The position numbers and the translations under genes were made by a program. Of a DNA stretch of 64,000 bases, positions 1 to 12,271 are shown one piece after another; the stretch's first letter is position 1; every line of letters starts with the position of its first letter. This DNA comes from Pinus tabuliformis (lineage: Eukaryota > Streptophyta > Pinopsida > Pinales > Pinaceae), in the NCBI GenBank assembly GCA_031772625.1, contig CM062818.1:1277312277-1277376276 (forward strand), read 5' to 3'. The notes under the pieces were generated by a model. That model saw nothing but the letters and a program-made list of their open reading frames with translations, searched no databases and had not been told where the DNA came from.

Positions 1-2078
1 TCATCAATCCATGGGATTGGATACCTGTTCCTAACAGTGACTTTGTTTAGTATCCAATAATCAATGCATAGCCTCTAGGTCCCATCCTTTTTCTGTACAA
101 GTACAATTGGGCTCCCATAAGGCGAGGAACTTGGTGGGATGTTCACTTTTTACACAAACTCTTGGATTTTCTGCTTGATCTCTTCATTTTCTAGAATGGA
201 GCGATGATATATCAAACTGTTGTGTGGAGGTGCTCCGGGAGTCAAATCTATTGAATGCTTGACCTGACCATGCAAGGTTACCCATGTGGGAAAGGAGAAG
301 ATGTCCTTGTATTCTTCCACGACCATATCCACCTACTTCTGTTGCATGGAGTAACCCTTCCCAGGGGCGATGGATGTGGCTACATATTCCCCTTACTTTG
401 AGAGAGAATTTGAAAGAAAATAAATTTCCCAGTATAGGAGATGATCTTACTGCATTTCTTAGTAGAGATTAAAGAGATGGCAGTAGGTGGGGCTACCTCA
501 GGTATCCTGTATAACTTACTACCCAAGGAAATAATAATAGAGCGGGGTCTAGACTCATATACAACATGTTGCTTCCACAGGTATGGTTTTCCTAATAATA
601 CATCACAAACTTAAAGAGGAGCAAAATCACACATTACATCATCCGTGAAGGGCTTGATGTTGTAGGGAATGAGACATTGCTGGCTGACACAAAGATCTCG
701 TCCTTGGTGAAGCCACCCGATGGTGTATAGATGAGGATGTGCTATAGTTGGTAGGCCAAGCCACTTCACAACTTCTACTGAAATGAGGTTCTTTTGGCTC
801 CTACTCTTAACAATGAACTATAACGGAGAAACCTTCACCCACATATGTGAGTGGAATAGACGTTTCCCCTCCTTCGGATCTTCAGGCTCAATCTTGTGTA
901 TCTTGGGGGTTGCCACAATTGCACTGGGCTCCGCGTTAATGATCTTCTTCCCTTTGTCATTCCCCTTGTTGGGTTTTGACTTAGAGTCGAAACATGCATT
1001 TGAATCAAAAGCCATTAGCTCAACCACTAGTGACTGCTTAGCCCGACACTCACTTGTGTTGTGAGTGGAGCTCTTATGGAACTCACACCGCTTCGTCATG
1101 TCCTTCTTTGTCTTAATGGTGTTGTTATTTGCTTGCGGCTTCGACGAGTTATCCTAGGTCATCCCGTATTGGCTTTTCCCTTTTCTCTGCAGTTTGGGGT
1201 TGCCTTTCCCTTGCTTTAGATTCACAGATCCAAAGTCTCGATTTTTCTGTTTAAACTTCTGATGAATCTTGATAGCGTATTGGTATGACGTGCTGAGTGA
1301 GGAGATTTCTAGGAACTTCATCTCATCCTAGATGTACAAGTGTACGCAGTCACGATACTTGAGTACCAAATGTTTCTCAGAATCCTTGATACCCAACTTC
1401 ATGCGAAGGGTATGAAAAAAATTGGTAAACTATGGCACATCTTGGTCCCTTCCCCACAAAAGTGTGGTCCACTTTATGTATTTATTATCATAGCTCCTAA
1501 TAGGGTAGTATTTCTCCTTAATGTCACCCCAAAATCAATTCCAATTCGGTGCAGCCGAAAATAGTGAGGGTTTCCTTTCTTCCTTCTTCTCACAATAGGT
1601 TTCCCCCTAGTCATTGAGGTGGGGGGTGGTTTTTAGAAGTAAAAAAGTAATCCTTTCTCAGCTGGAAAAATCATGAATAGAAAAATATTCTTCTAAGGTA
1701 TTTAACCATTTATCTATGAGGTCTGCATCTATATGACTGTCAAATATTGGGATTTCAAAGTTAACTTATACCTTAAATGGCGTGGCACTTCTAGAGTAGA
1801 TGTTGGAAGGAGATGTGTCGCCATTGGGTAGCTGCTAAAGGATCTGGGCAATGATGTCCATCATCGCATTCCTCTATCGCTCGAGGGATTATTTGAGCAA
1901 TATTTTGAAAGGATCTCCTGCCCCCTCATATTTCTTCTCTTTTTCCATGAGAGGCCATAAGGATTTGTGAGGTTGGTCTTGTAAAAGTTTGACTAGTTCG
2001 AGCCCTAACTCCTTATATCCCGACCTCGTTGGGGACATGCAAAGAAAAATAGAGAAAGAGCAAAATGCTCTGATACTA
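1..2078 (-). mobile_element. G0: decayed Ty3/gypsy element, 5' part, entering from the window edge
   Basis: Reading the minus strand from right to left gives a tRNA-Met-type primer site (about 2067-2078), then a gag region, then the start of reverse transcriptase. The gag part (about 1100-1900) has a typical gypsy stretch near 1250-1330 (KFLEISSLSTSYQYAIKI) and a Cys/His cluster near 1050-1090 (CEFHKSSTHNTSEC). At about 150-332 the translation LTPGAPPHNSLIYHRS matches the conserved opening of gypsy reverse transcriptase. The rest of pol lies beyond the window. The element is broken in several places and is a fossil. Its lineage within Ty3/gypsy is not decided. It is clearly a different family from G1 and G2, because its leader and presumed LTR share nothing obvious with theirs. 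Confidence 0.8.
2067..2078 (-). other. Primer binding site of G0 (tRNA-Met type)
   Basis: The complement reads close to TGGTATCAGAGC, the usual initiator tRNA-Met primer site of plant LTR elements. It faces the gag remnant on its left. Confidence 0.6.
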
Positions 2079-2640
2079 CTAATCCAAAATTGAAGAGGAA
2101 TGCAAGAAATTACATATATAACCATAAATACAAAGATGCAACATAAATAACACTTCGTTTCATGAATATCAAATATTGAAATATGCTTACAAACAAAATG
2201 AAAATAAGACTAGCTCAGACGATGGTAGCTTATATTTGAGAAGATATGTAGTGGATACATGCCTCTGAACTGTGTTACAATGAGTCTCAGATGCCTATTT
2301 ATTATTGAGAAACAATGGAAGGCCCTAACAATCCAAAAACATAACCCTAGGAGATGAAGTGCCAAAATTATGAGCCTTGTTTGGGTAAATTGGTACACTA
2401 ACTTCCCAAGGTTGTAAGTTTGGCATACAATCTCTGTTTGACACACAAAATACCTCGTTAGAAATATCTATCTGAGGACTACAACTTCCAAGTGGACAAC
2501 ATGGATAAAAATTGATGATGGCTTCGGTTTTCCCCCAAAAAATCGTTTAGGGCCTCAAAACAGATTCGGAAGTTCAAGACTAAAAAAACTACCAAAAATA
2601 ATAAATTGTGCTACAATTAAGGAAACTAAAAAACTAAAAG
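2079..2640 (-). repeat. Probable 5' LTR region of G0, limits not fixed
   Basis: This stretch lies directly outside the G0 primer site, where the 5' LTR of a minus-strand element must be. No second copy exists in the window, so the outer end cannot be set. It holds no convincing gene: the short open frames have no recognisable domain. The LTR may end anywhere between about 2480 and 2640. Confidence 0.35.
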
Positions 2641-2689
2641 AGATAGTGGTGGGGGTCCAAGTGGAATATACTCATGGCTACCAAAATCC

Positions 2690-3375
2690 ACCTGGATTAA
2701 TTATACCTAAGGAATATGAACCCTTATATTAATAAGCTCAAAGGGTTTATATTATAAACCTAAAGGATTAATACTAAAACCTAAGGGATTATAAACCCAA
2801 GGGAAAAAAATTAAACCTAAGGGATAAATATTATAAATCCAAGGTATATAAACCCTAAGATAAATATTAAAATCCCTAAAATAAACATAATTGAGCATGG
2901 TTTAGCGTGATTTTTTTTTCATATTGGCACACTCTTTCTCATAATGCAACATTGGACCATGGTTGATTTTCATATTGAGACAATATTTGTCACAATGTGA
3001 CATTGGACCATGGTTAAACATGATTGACCATGATTATAAACCCAAGTGGTCTATATTAAACCCTAGGATTAATATCATAAACCCTATGACTAATAATATA
3101 CCCTACAAATCTGAACCCTTAGATTAGTAAGCCCAAGGGATTGATATTATAAACCCAAGGGAATAATAAACCCAAAGAATCAATACTAAAAATCCAAGGG
3201 ATGCAAACCCAAGGGAACAATATAAACGAAATAAATTTATATTATAAACCAAAGGTATATAAACCTTTAAATAAACATGGTTCATTTCCATATTGAGACA
3301 ATCTTTTTCACAATGCGACGTTTGAGCATGGTTGGTTCTCATATTGAGAAAATTTTCTCACAATGTGACATCGTA
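2690..3375. repeat. AT-rich composite repeat, about two diverged copies of a roughly 370-bp unit
   Basis: Two kinds of short motif alternate. One is an (A)TAAACCCAAGGGAT-like phrase repeated more than ten times (2740-2870 and 3050-3260). The other is a block reading CATGGTT...CATATTGAGACAAT..TCACAATGTGAC, seen near 2892-3005 and again near 3273-3375. Matching blocks lie about 320-380 bases apart, which suggests an old tandem duplication of a composite unit. No coding signal was seen. Some phrases contain AAACCCTA, the plant telomere heptamer, but never as an uninterrupted run. Confidence 0.6.
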
Positions 3376-4289
3376 CGGTGTTGTTACGACTACAACAACC
3401 TCCTTTTCATTATTATTTATATAAAAGAAATAAAATAAAATGGACCCTATATTAAAAAAAAAAAAAGCCTTATTTGAAAAGAACCCCTTCTTTTTGTAAA
3501 TATTTATCTTTTATCAAAAAAAATTTATTGCATAAAAAGTCACTTTTTTTTTATAAAACATGAAAGTCGTAGGTCGCGCCTACTTATTTGGTGAAAATAA
3601 AACTCTTGTTCTTGAACTTCCAACTTCTTACTATAGTGAGGTTAGGCTTTATATTCAAACATATTCAAACAACTTTCTTGGCACCCAGATTGCCGACTCT
3701 CGACCCCCCACTCCCAACTCCCAACTTCCACCTCACCTCGACTATGTTGGACATCAAGGTCAAGACCATTCCTACCACAAATTTATATGTAATATAATGT
3801 CGACTTTTGACTACCTGACTCGCTTCCATCGTGAGTACGCATAAAATATTTTATTTATTGGTTCACGTGCCAACCGCCATTTTCTTTTAGTTTTTTTTTT
3901 TAATTAAGTCGGAAATTGCAATCACTTATGTTTGAATTAAACCTTATCCGACCTCCAAACATCCAAACTTACCTCGATTTTTGCATGAAATAAGTTGAAA
4001 TATCTCGTCACTTCAATGAAAAATTAACACCATTCATGGGAATTTATTGTTACTCGTCCAGAGGGTTTAAACAAAATTTAGCAACTTTCCTCCTTTCAAA
4101 TTTCTATTTTCCAATTTGTTATTCACACCCTACTTACACTCCTTGTATGAAACTTTTCTGTGATTACAAAGAAAGAAGTTCAAATTCACTCTAAGGCTTA
4201 TAATTTCTGGTAAACATGCACTCTGATAGAGAATTCCATTAGTAAATTCGTTATTCATTACATTAAGGTCAATTGTTTTTAATTATTTT

Positions 4290-5160
4290 TCACGATATAA
4301 GATGGGTAAGAAAGGTAAATCTACCATGTCAAAGTAGGCTATCCAATAGATTAAGGAATGACTAAAGGGAGTAGAAAATCTAGAACCAGAAGATTACAAT
4401 CTCAACACAACTTTGATTTCTAACACGACCTTCAAAACTCAGAATGAAAGTATGATGAAGTGGGAAGAAATTTATAATTTCTTTGAAAATAAAAGTTGGT
4501 TAAATTCAGAAACTTTGACCACGGAGAAAAACACTCAGTTTGAAAAAAATTAGAGGTATGAAACTACATAGAGTTGCTGCAAGAGCTAAAATATTTCCTA
4601 ACTATGACATGATCGCATGCATTATGGGACATGTGGTTATTTATACCCTCATTTTAGTAGACTGCAATGAAAATGTTATGGCCTCTTGTAAATCGAAAAT
4701 ACTTTCAGCGATTTAGAAGATCAGTCTTCCCAAAGTTTTCTTAATCGCTTAGTTTCTGGATAATTTCAACAATACAATGTTCAAGAAATGTAAAAGGAAA
4801 CAATACAATGTTCAAGAAATGTAAAAGGAATAATGATAAAGTTATAAAAAATTGGTCAGGAGAAGATAGAGAAGGGTTCAAAATTAGGTTATCAAAATAA
4901 TATCATGTTTCCATTTTCAAAAGACCCATTAAGATCCGATTCCTCATAAAAATGTTTTCCTGGTCATATGGAGAAAGAAAGACCCTGAGCATCGCAAATT
5001 GCAATGGATAGATTTAATACACAATGTACGAAATGATTCAAAATGTTTCAATTGGGATAATATTCTTTATCAAAATTTAATAGATGCCCTAAATTTATCC
5101 ATTTTATCTCCTCCAATATATGAACATATCTTTTCATGTCGACGCACATTACATATATTA
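4290..5160 (+). pseudogene. Possible decayed coding stretch, unidentified
   Basis: The plus strand starts with an ATG followed by a lysine-rich run (MGKKGKSTMSK). Further on it has protein-like stretches, the clearest at about 4985-5157 with LQWIDLIHNVRNDSKCFNW in one frame. Composition in these stretches is less AT-skewed than the surroundings. No family was recognised. It is broken in several places if it ever was a gene. It could be a host pseudogene or part of an old mobile element, or it could be chance. Confidence 0.2.
4770..4830. repeat. Tandem duplication, period 31 bp
   Basis: A 30-bp segment beginning CAATACAATGTTCAAG occurs at 4770-4799 and again, identical, at 4801-4830, separated by one A. 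Such perfect identity in otherwise decayed DNA suggests a recent slippage duplication. Confidence 0.9.
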
Positions 5161-5870
5161 TAATTGTTTTTGTTTCGTTACTTTGATGAAATGGGATTCC
5201 CCACTTAATCAACAACGGCCTATTCATAATTATTACCCTATTTTATGGGAAAGTAACTTCAAATTCCATTTTTATGATATTTGTAATTTCATTTTTACGT
5301 TGATATTTTCTTTGCAATTTTCACTGATCATTTTTTATTGCTCAGTGGTATGTTTCACTAGACAGAAATCCAACGTTATTCATGGTTTTGAAAATTAATA
5401 TGAGGTCTATTCAATCTATTGACAAGTCAAACCATGATGTCCTTTGTATACATGATTTTCATAATTAATAATTGTTTCTTGATAAGAAGTTAACGTTTCA
5501 ACATATTTGAAAATTAGTAGTATTTGTTTGAAATTTATGCGTTAAACATTATTTTATTGAAACATTTGTTTATCTAAAATTCGATATATTTGAACAGTGT
5601 TGTTTACTGAGGCCATAATTTTTCCTTTTAGACTTAATTATCGCCAAAAGCCAGTGAAAGTGAAAGAAATTTCAATAAATCCATGACTCGGTGTGTTTGA
5701 ATTAATTTTTTATGGTGGAAATGGATTTAGCACCATCAATAAGACCACTAGAACCCAAAATCCTGAAGCTGAAAAGTTGTAACCACGATTTCCATTTTTT
5801 TTCAAAATCCTACCAAAATTTCCATTGCTTTTTCAAGCTAAATTGTGGCCTCGTTAGATTAAGGCATGGG

Positions 5871-5976
5871 AAATTATTCTCACAGCGTCTGTATATGATG
5901 TATGAAATGATGGGAATAATATTTATTCTCATAGCGTATGTATGTGAGGTATAAAATAATAGGAATAATAATTATT
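5871..5976. repeat. Diverged tandem duplication, period about 49 bp
   Basis: Two adjacent segments starting CTCACAGCGTCTGTAT (5879) and CTCATAGCGTATGTAT (5928) align over about 49 bases with scattered substitutions. A weaker third relative lies near 6211-6260. Confidence 0.55.
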
Positions 5977-7526
5977 ACATTTAAAAAAATTCCTATTGAC
6001 ATTGAAATCTAAGTTTAAGTTAAGGAAGCACATGAGTTCAAGTCACTTTATCGCCTGGGTAAAATGATGAATATAGATAAGTGGTGGGTGTGTATTTTAT
6101 ATTTTTAAAGTGTTGAAATGGGAGAAAGGGGATATCCATGTATCTATGAAACTCAGATCACACATGGTGTGTTAATATTTTCTCGTAGGTAACTCTTTAA
6201 TGAGGATCGTGATCATATCTATATGTGATGTATAAATACTGGAAATAATAATAAGTACATTTTTTAAGATTTCTACGCAAATATTATCCTGATGATGAAT
6301 TTCAGAATCTCAGTTGTCTCAGCATAGATATAAGAGGGTATTTAGAAAGTAGGTAAATTTCCATGCGTAGGCCCCTGACACTATAAGACCCGAGATATTA
6401 TACCTGCAGTAGGGGAGGGACCAAATATTAGCATATGAAACACATGGGAAAGCTCCGTAATCAGAGTTGTAGCCGAATTGAATTCTTGCCATATTCATAA
6501 ATTAATGAAATGCTTGTAGGCATATGCATGTGGGTGGTTGGCCATGCCACCCCCTCTTAAATGTTTTGTGAGGTGGTGGGATGGTGAGTTAACCCCAACC
6601 TTTTGTTTTCTAGGTAATTTATGGAGTATGTCATTATTTTCTATTTTAATTAGTTTTGAATATCAAGAACTATGCTTTAGGATTCAGTGCATTAGCCTTG
6701 GACACCGAATGTAGATCTAATTTTTTGTTCAAACGGTTCCTTTGTGGTGAAAGTTAATGATATGGATGATTATTATAGGGATTTTGAAAAAAATTATTGG
6801 TTTTAAGGGCGATTCGGTCTTTGCATGAAGTCATATTTTAATGGGTTTAATGCTCTTTCCATGCCAACTGTAACTCGACACCTCCTACATTTACCCACTT
6901 TCACCAGTTTTCCTAGGGTAAACACGAGCTGAGGGTCCTCTGATAAGACTAAACCTCCTAAATGATCTTAAGGAAATGGATTCGACAACTTTAGATCTTA
7001 GTAAATTCCCTCAAGTGCTACAGAACCTCGAGGAGCAACATAACCGCTCTAGGTGTCCAACCCCTAAGATGACTCATTTTTTCATTGACCTAGAACCCCA
7101 GTCTCTCCCTTGCCAAGGAATGAAAGAGACTGTAGCCCTCTAGTAACATTGATAATCCTGCCTCCATGCGACTGTGGAATTTTCCAGTCAATTCTATGCT
7201 AGTGACCCTGAATTTTGAGCCACTTTTTCAGGGCCAGGACTCAGTTCTCTGCCGAAAACTCAGTGAAACTCCCATAAATGATAAATGACATTGAAAAAAA
7301 TCTTATGAACCAAAACTTGAACCAAGTCTTAAATTGACCTCTGCTAACCAGGACTAAAATTCCGTCAAACACATGGTGAACATGCAACCTATAGGTCAAG
7401 AATGAAAATTTGAACATAATAATCTGAAAACTTATTTGAGGATATACAAGAAGGAATAATTCATTCTCACAATAGTTTTCATAACACCAATTATTTCTTG
7501 CATTCATTATCCAGACATTCATTAAT

Positions 7527-7716
7527 TGGTCTAATGGTTAAGAGCATATGTTTCCTCCTAAGAGGTCACAAGTTCAAAACTAGAGGGGGGTAGAGTATGT
7601 ATGCTTTTGTAGACTTAGTAGTCAAATCGTTGCACGGAGGTAGGTCCCTTGTCCCACAAACAAGGGGGTCTCATACAAAAATTTGGTGTTTGGCTTGGCC
7701 GTGACCTTAAAAATGG

Positions 7717-7760
<44 letters not shown>
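7527..7760 (+). mobile_element. tRNA-derived SINE with (TAA)n tail inside the G1 3' LTR
   Basis: A tRNA-like head carries an A-box-like TGGTCTAATGG (7527-7537) and a B-box-like AGTTCAAAAC (7571-7580), about 33 bp apart as in RNA polymerase III internal promoters. The anticodon-arm region (GTTTCCTCCTAAGAG) recalls tRNA-Arg. A body of about 130 bp follows, including a short hairpin (CCCTTGT/ACAAGGG, 7648-7670). It ends in a (TAA)n run at 7717-7760. The same LTR position in the other G1 LTR (about 30330-30345) lacks the whole segment, so there is a built-in empty site. A clean target duplication was not found. The family was not recognised; a decayed tRNA followed by unrelated sequence is the alternative. 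Confidence 0.7.
7717..7760. repeat. (TAA)n microsatellite, SINE tail
   Basis: An uninterrupted 44-bp run of nearly 15 TAA units. It marks the 3' end of the SINE insertion and is absent from the matching site in the other LTR. Confidence 0.97.
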
Positions 7761-7761
<1 letters not shown>

Positions 7762-9012
7762 TGTTAAGAGCCATACTTAGGTCCGTCAATTAACCATGCT
7801 TATAACCAGCATATAAACAGATAAATAACAATGAGAGAACAACCAGTAAAGCCACATAATAACAAGTACATTTACTCACCAAAATAAAGGGGAACTTATC
7901 TCTTATTAACCATATGCAAAATCCAACCAAGTTAGGGACTTCTACATACTAGCCAACTATAGAGTAAGCTAAACCAAATATTTTTTTCACCCAATCACCC
8001 CCATGTCGTATTCCAAGCAATGAATGTGGGAACTCATGGGATAAAACCATCCATAAACAAACAAGGGAATCCAGAGGTTAAATGACCTCCACCCTCACCA
8101 TACCGTGATCTTATCTAAACTGGTCCCATGATCACAAAACCAAACTGAGCTTGGATGCCTCATAATTCCTTCACCATCCCTTAAGGACATTTCCTGTCTC
8201 CACACACCTGTTGAGGGCTTCTCATAGAAAGCCATGTCCACCACCAACCCTTGGGATATTCTTAAGACCACCTCACCGGGATCCAAAACCTTCCAACAAT
8301 CCATAGCTCAATCGAGAAAGAATCACATCACACCACATATGGAAACACAAGGATGAAACTACTCTCAAAACCCAGAAATATCCATGCCACCAACAAAAAA
8401 GAAACCAAAATACACACATGCATATTTCATGCATGTGAAAAACAGCTAGGAAACCATACATGCAATATGTTACTTGCAAGTATTCCTACTGAAGCTTCTT
8501 GATCCAACCTTTCCTTGCTTGGTCCTTGTTTTCCTTTTCTTTCCTTTTTCATCCTTTGCTTTCTTTCATCTTCCTTTTCTTGCTTTCTTTCCTTCTCCTC
8601 TTTGTGCTCTTATCATCTCTGCGACTAATTACAAAACTAAACTGACAAAAGGCTCAACTCACAAAATCTACAAATTGTTCCTCAGAAGCCATTTTATTAA
8701 TGAGGCCTCTATTTTCTTCAATTTTCCATTATTTTTCTTCATTTTCCTCTTCACATGCAACCTATGACCTTTCACCTCCCTTTCCTCCTAATTTCCTTTA
8801 TTTTCATAAATAAAATGCCAATAATACTTTTTTTCATTTTCAAAGCCTTTGTCATTGCATTTTCCAATTTCCCCTTAGCCATAAACACAATAAGTGATGC
8901 CCACCAAGATTTTTTTCCCAACATTCAACTTGGAATAAGTGTCCCTTGACCTTGGTCTTATTTTTCCCTTGTTAACTTTTATTACATGAAATTTTGACTC
9001 GATATTGTTATA

Positions 9013-9030
9013 GACCCCTCCACCTTAGGG
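9013..9030 (-). other. G1 polypurine tract
   Basis: On the minus strand, AAGGTGGAGGGGTC lies immediately before the 3' LTR, where plus-strand DNA synthesis is primed. G2 has a matching tract (AATGGGGAGAG) in the same place. Confidence 0.7.
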
Positions 9031-9299
9031 AAACACCATCCTTGGTGTTCTATGACACCTACAATTATCAAAACCAATGAAAGTGAAAATATATAGCCCA
9101 TGGAGTTTTATATATCATCTCCTTACAATATTTACAATGAACAACCTGCTCAAAAGCAAAACCATCATGACAAACACGACAGCATGACAACCATACTACT
9201 TATTGGATCTTTATAACATAACTCATTGTTGTATTTGCAATAAAAACCATACATGAATATGTCAATATACCAAAAATTCTTTGCCTCAACCCACAAGAA

Positions 9300-10700
9300 A
9301 TGAAGGATACATAGCCTGCATCTGATCAACCATCTCCCATGTAGCTTCATGTGGCCTAAAGTGCTTCCATTGCACTTTAACTTGCTCGATTGCTCTATTC
9401 CAGAGCATGAGCTATCTCTGTTTCAATATGCACTAAGGTTATGGTTGGAATTATCCTTGTGGTTCCACCTAAAATACAAAACAATCAATAATATGATCAA
9501 CATCATTTAAATATCTTAGGCAATGAAACATGGAAAACATCATTAACTTTCATTGTCGGAGGTAGTGCAAGTCTATAGGTCACAAGTCCAATCCTCTCAA
9601 GGATCTCAAAAGGCCCACAATATTGTGGTGCCAACTTGGCACATGATCCAATCCTCAAGGATCTCTTCTTGGAATTGATGCAAAAATACACATTCTCCCC
9701 AACCTGAAACTCCTTAACTTTCATGTGTTGGTCTGCATAACTCTTCTTCCTATCCTGTGCAACCTTTAGAGTCTTCTTTATAACTTTAATTTCCTGTTCC
9801 ATGTCTGCCAACATGTTTGGTCCTATAAGTACCCTATTCACTAGATCACTCCAACTGATGGGAGTATTACAACTCCGCCCATATAATGCCTCAAATGGAC
9901 TCATCGTCAATGACTCCTGATAAGCATTTTTGTAAGAAAACACAAACAGTGGAAGATACTCCTCCCATCTCCTCTGTTGATGCATCACATACATCCTCAA
10001 CATATCCTCCAAAATTCTATTGAACCTCTCTGTTTGTCCATCTTTCTACGAATGATAAGATGTATTGGAGGCCAGCTTTATCCCAAAACCTGCAAAAAAC
10101 TCCTTCCAAAACTTGGAAGTGAACTTAACATCCTTGTCCAATGCAATTTTATTTGGAACCCCATGAAATCTCATGATCTTCTTGATGAAGACTCATGCCA
10201 CCTCACTATCTAAATAAGTAGTCTTCACTGGAATGAAGTGAGCTACCTTGCTCCACCTATCTACAACAACCATGATAGAATCATGCTACATCGATGTCCT
10301 CAGAAGACCTATAATGAAGTCCATGGAAATTAACTCCCGTGTCCATTATGGAATTGGAATAGGCTTAAGAAATCCACCTGGATGGTTACACTCTTCTTTC
10401 ACCCGCTGATAGTCTAGACATCTAGCCATGAACTCTGTCACTTTCTTCTTCATATTCGGCTAGTATTAGAACTTATTCACTGTTGTCAATGTCTTCTAAT
10501 ATCTTGGGTGACCTGAATATGGTTTGACATGAAACTCCCTCAAGATATGGTTCTTGAGCCCACTTTCATCTCGCACATAGATCCTGTTCCTGAATCTCAC
10601 TAAGCCCTCTATCGTGAGATGATAGTCCACATCTTGATCACTTGTACTCTGTTGTTGTAACTTATACCTAAGCTATATGTACCTGTCATTATGTTGTCCT
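9300..10700 (-). pseudogene. G1 integrase with chromodomain-like tail (remnant)
   Basis: The open stretch at about 9503-10012 carries the typical late integrase region of Ty3/gypsy: WEEYLPLFVFSYKNAYQ, then SPFEALYGRSCNTPISW, the QVGENVYF module and LAPQYCGPFEILERIGLVTY, ending HVSLPKIFK. Sequence to the right (10012-10700) is the decayed catalytic core. To the left, about 9300-9420 reads VKVQWKHFRPHEATWEMVDQ, the hallmark of chromodomain-type tails of plant chromoviruses. It is broken and a fossil. Confidence 0.85.
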
Positions 10701-10818
10701 GCCTATAAGATCCACTCCTCTTAATTTGTCCCATACGAGATCACTACTACAACATGGTTCATCTACACTCTCCTGCTAAGAGAATATGAAACCCTATTTT
10801 CCTTACTCTTGATGTATC

Positions 10819-11160
10819 TTATCTAAAGGTAAAAATCTTTGAGGGGGCCAACCATCTAGCTTTCCTAACATTCAGATTTATTTGGTCAAATAGATATCTC
10901 AACCCACTGTGGTCAATCATAAATACTATCCTCCTACTAAGATAGTATCTCCACATCTTCAATGCATGGATAATAGTTGCCAACTCAATATCATGAGTCA
11001 AATAGTTTTTCGCATGCTCATTTAGTTTTTTGGACTCATAGCATACCACCTATCCCTCCTGCATAAAGAATCCACCACGTCCTCTCTTACAAGTATATAT
11101 ACACACCATGAACTCTTTATCTGGATTTGCAACATTAAGAACTGGAACACTTGTCAACAA
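10819..11160 (-). pseudogene. G1 RNase H (remnant)
   Basis: The translation VCYESKKLNEHAKNYLTHD followed by ELATIIHALKMWRYYL and a DHSGLRYLF motif is the gypsy-type RNase H domain. It lies between reverse transcriptase and integrase in the expected order. Broken. Confidence 0.85.
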
Positions 11161-11165
11161 CTACT

Positions 11166-12000
11166 TCAGCTTCTCAAAACTTGTTGCACATTCCTCTGTC
11201 CATTCAAATTTCTTCCCTTTGTTCTACAAAGATGTAATGGGAATGCATTGCGTGAGAAGTTATAGATGAAACTCATGTAGTAACTTGCTAACCCCATGAA
11301 TGATTTGACTTCATCCACATTCTTAGGAGCTTCCCACTCAATGATAGCCCTTATCTTTCCTAGATCTACTACTATGCCTTCTTTGGAAACAACATTTCCC
11401 AAGTAATGCACCTTTGTTTGAAAGAAAATACACTTGATAACCTTGGCATACAACTGATGCTCTCTTAGCAATCTCAACACTATTGCAAAATTCTCAACAT
11501 GTACTTCCTCATTCTTAGAAAATACCAAGACGTAATCAATGAATATAATAACAAACTTGTCCAGATAAGGACACAAAAAGCTATTCATCAAGCACATAAA
11601 ATTAGCTAGAGCATTAGTCAAACTCAATGGAAATCAGTCTTGAAGATGTCCTCTTTCTTGATCATGCGTACTTGATGATATCTTGATCTCAGATCAATCA
11701 TTTAGAACACTACTACTCCCTTCAACTTATCAAACAAGTCAGCAATCCTCGACAATGGGCACTTGTTCTTGACCGTCACTTTGCTCAGTTTCCTATCATC
11801 AATGCACAACTTGAGAGTACCATCTTTCTTCTTCATGAACAATACTAGTGCACCCCAAGGCGATACACTTACCGTAATGTATCCCTTATCAAGCATTTCC
11901 TTCAGTTGCAACTTCAAGTCTACTAACTCTAGTGTGCTCATCTTGTAAGGTACCTTTGATGATGGCGTTTCCCCGTGAACCAACTCAATAGAGTCCACTT
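11166..12000 (-). pseudogene. G1 reverse transcriptase (remnant)
   Basis: The upstream part includes [19 protein letters not shown] and [16 protein letters not shown] (about 11702-11998). The downstream part (11166-11627) includes LDKFVIIFIDYVLVFSKNEE around the catalytic site, then HLYAK-like and VDEVKSFMGLASYY motifs. Both are diagnostic of Ty3/gypsy reverse transcriptase. Broken. Confidence 0.9.
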
Positions 12001-12271
12001 CCCTCTGGGGAGGTAACTATGGAATCTCTGTTGGAAACCCATCCTCAAACTGTTGTAGTATAGGGTATCTCTTGAATATTTATACATCCTCAACATCCTT
12101 AACCTTGTCAGTGGAAATATGAACATAAAAAATTACACACCCTTTGCTGCAACTGCGCTTAGACTGCATAACTGTGACCATCCTAACTGATGTAGGCTTC
12201 TCCTTTGCTTGCACGATTCTCTTTTCTTGATTATCATCCAAGTAGTCAATAGCCTTGTCATAACAATCTAC

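Larger units (their letters stand above)
3376..6868. other. AT-rich intergenic stretch without a recognised gene
   Basis: No LTR pair, RNA gene or conserved protein domain was recognised. Short open frames (for example 3560-3844 and 5712-5954, plus strand) show no domain, signal peptide or biased composition that would support a gene. Two small tandem duplications lie inside (listed separately), and 4290-5160 looks like worn-out coding sequence of unknown origin. The right end is the edge of the G1 3' LTR. Confidence 0.5.
6869..9012 (-). repeat. G1 3' LTR (with SINE inside)
   Basis: It aligns base for base with the split 5' LTR (20854-21021 plus 29845-31571). For example, TGTCCAACCCCTAAGATGAC occurs at about 7058 and 29868, and the last 250 bases match 31330-31571. 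Length is 2,144 bp, or about 1,910 bp without the SINE, against about 1,895 bp for the other LTR. The ends read TGTAAC... and ...TGTTATA on the plus strand. Confidence 0.9.

Noticed and set aside
2740-3120. Interstitial telomere repeat
   Set aside because: AAACCCTA occurs as isolated phrases only; there is no consecutive heptamer run.
7527-7600. Functional tRNA gene
   Set aside because: The head has A- and B-box-like motifs but no convincing acceptor stem or complete cloverleaf, and it continues into a SINE-like body and tail.
8474-8949. Phe/Leu-rich membrane-protein-like frames
   Set aside because: They fall in the T-rich strand of the G1 LTR; the sister LTR (31080-31500) does not preserve them.
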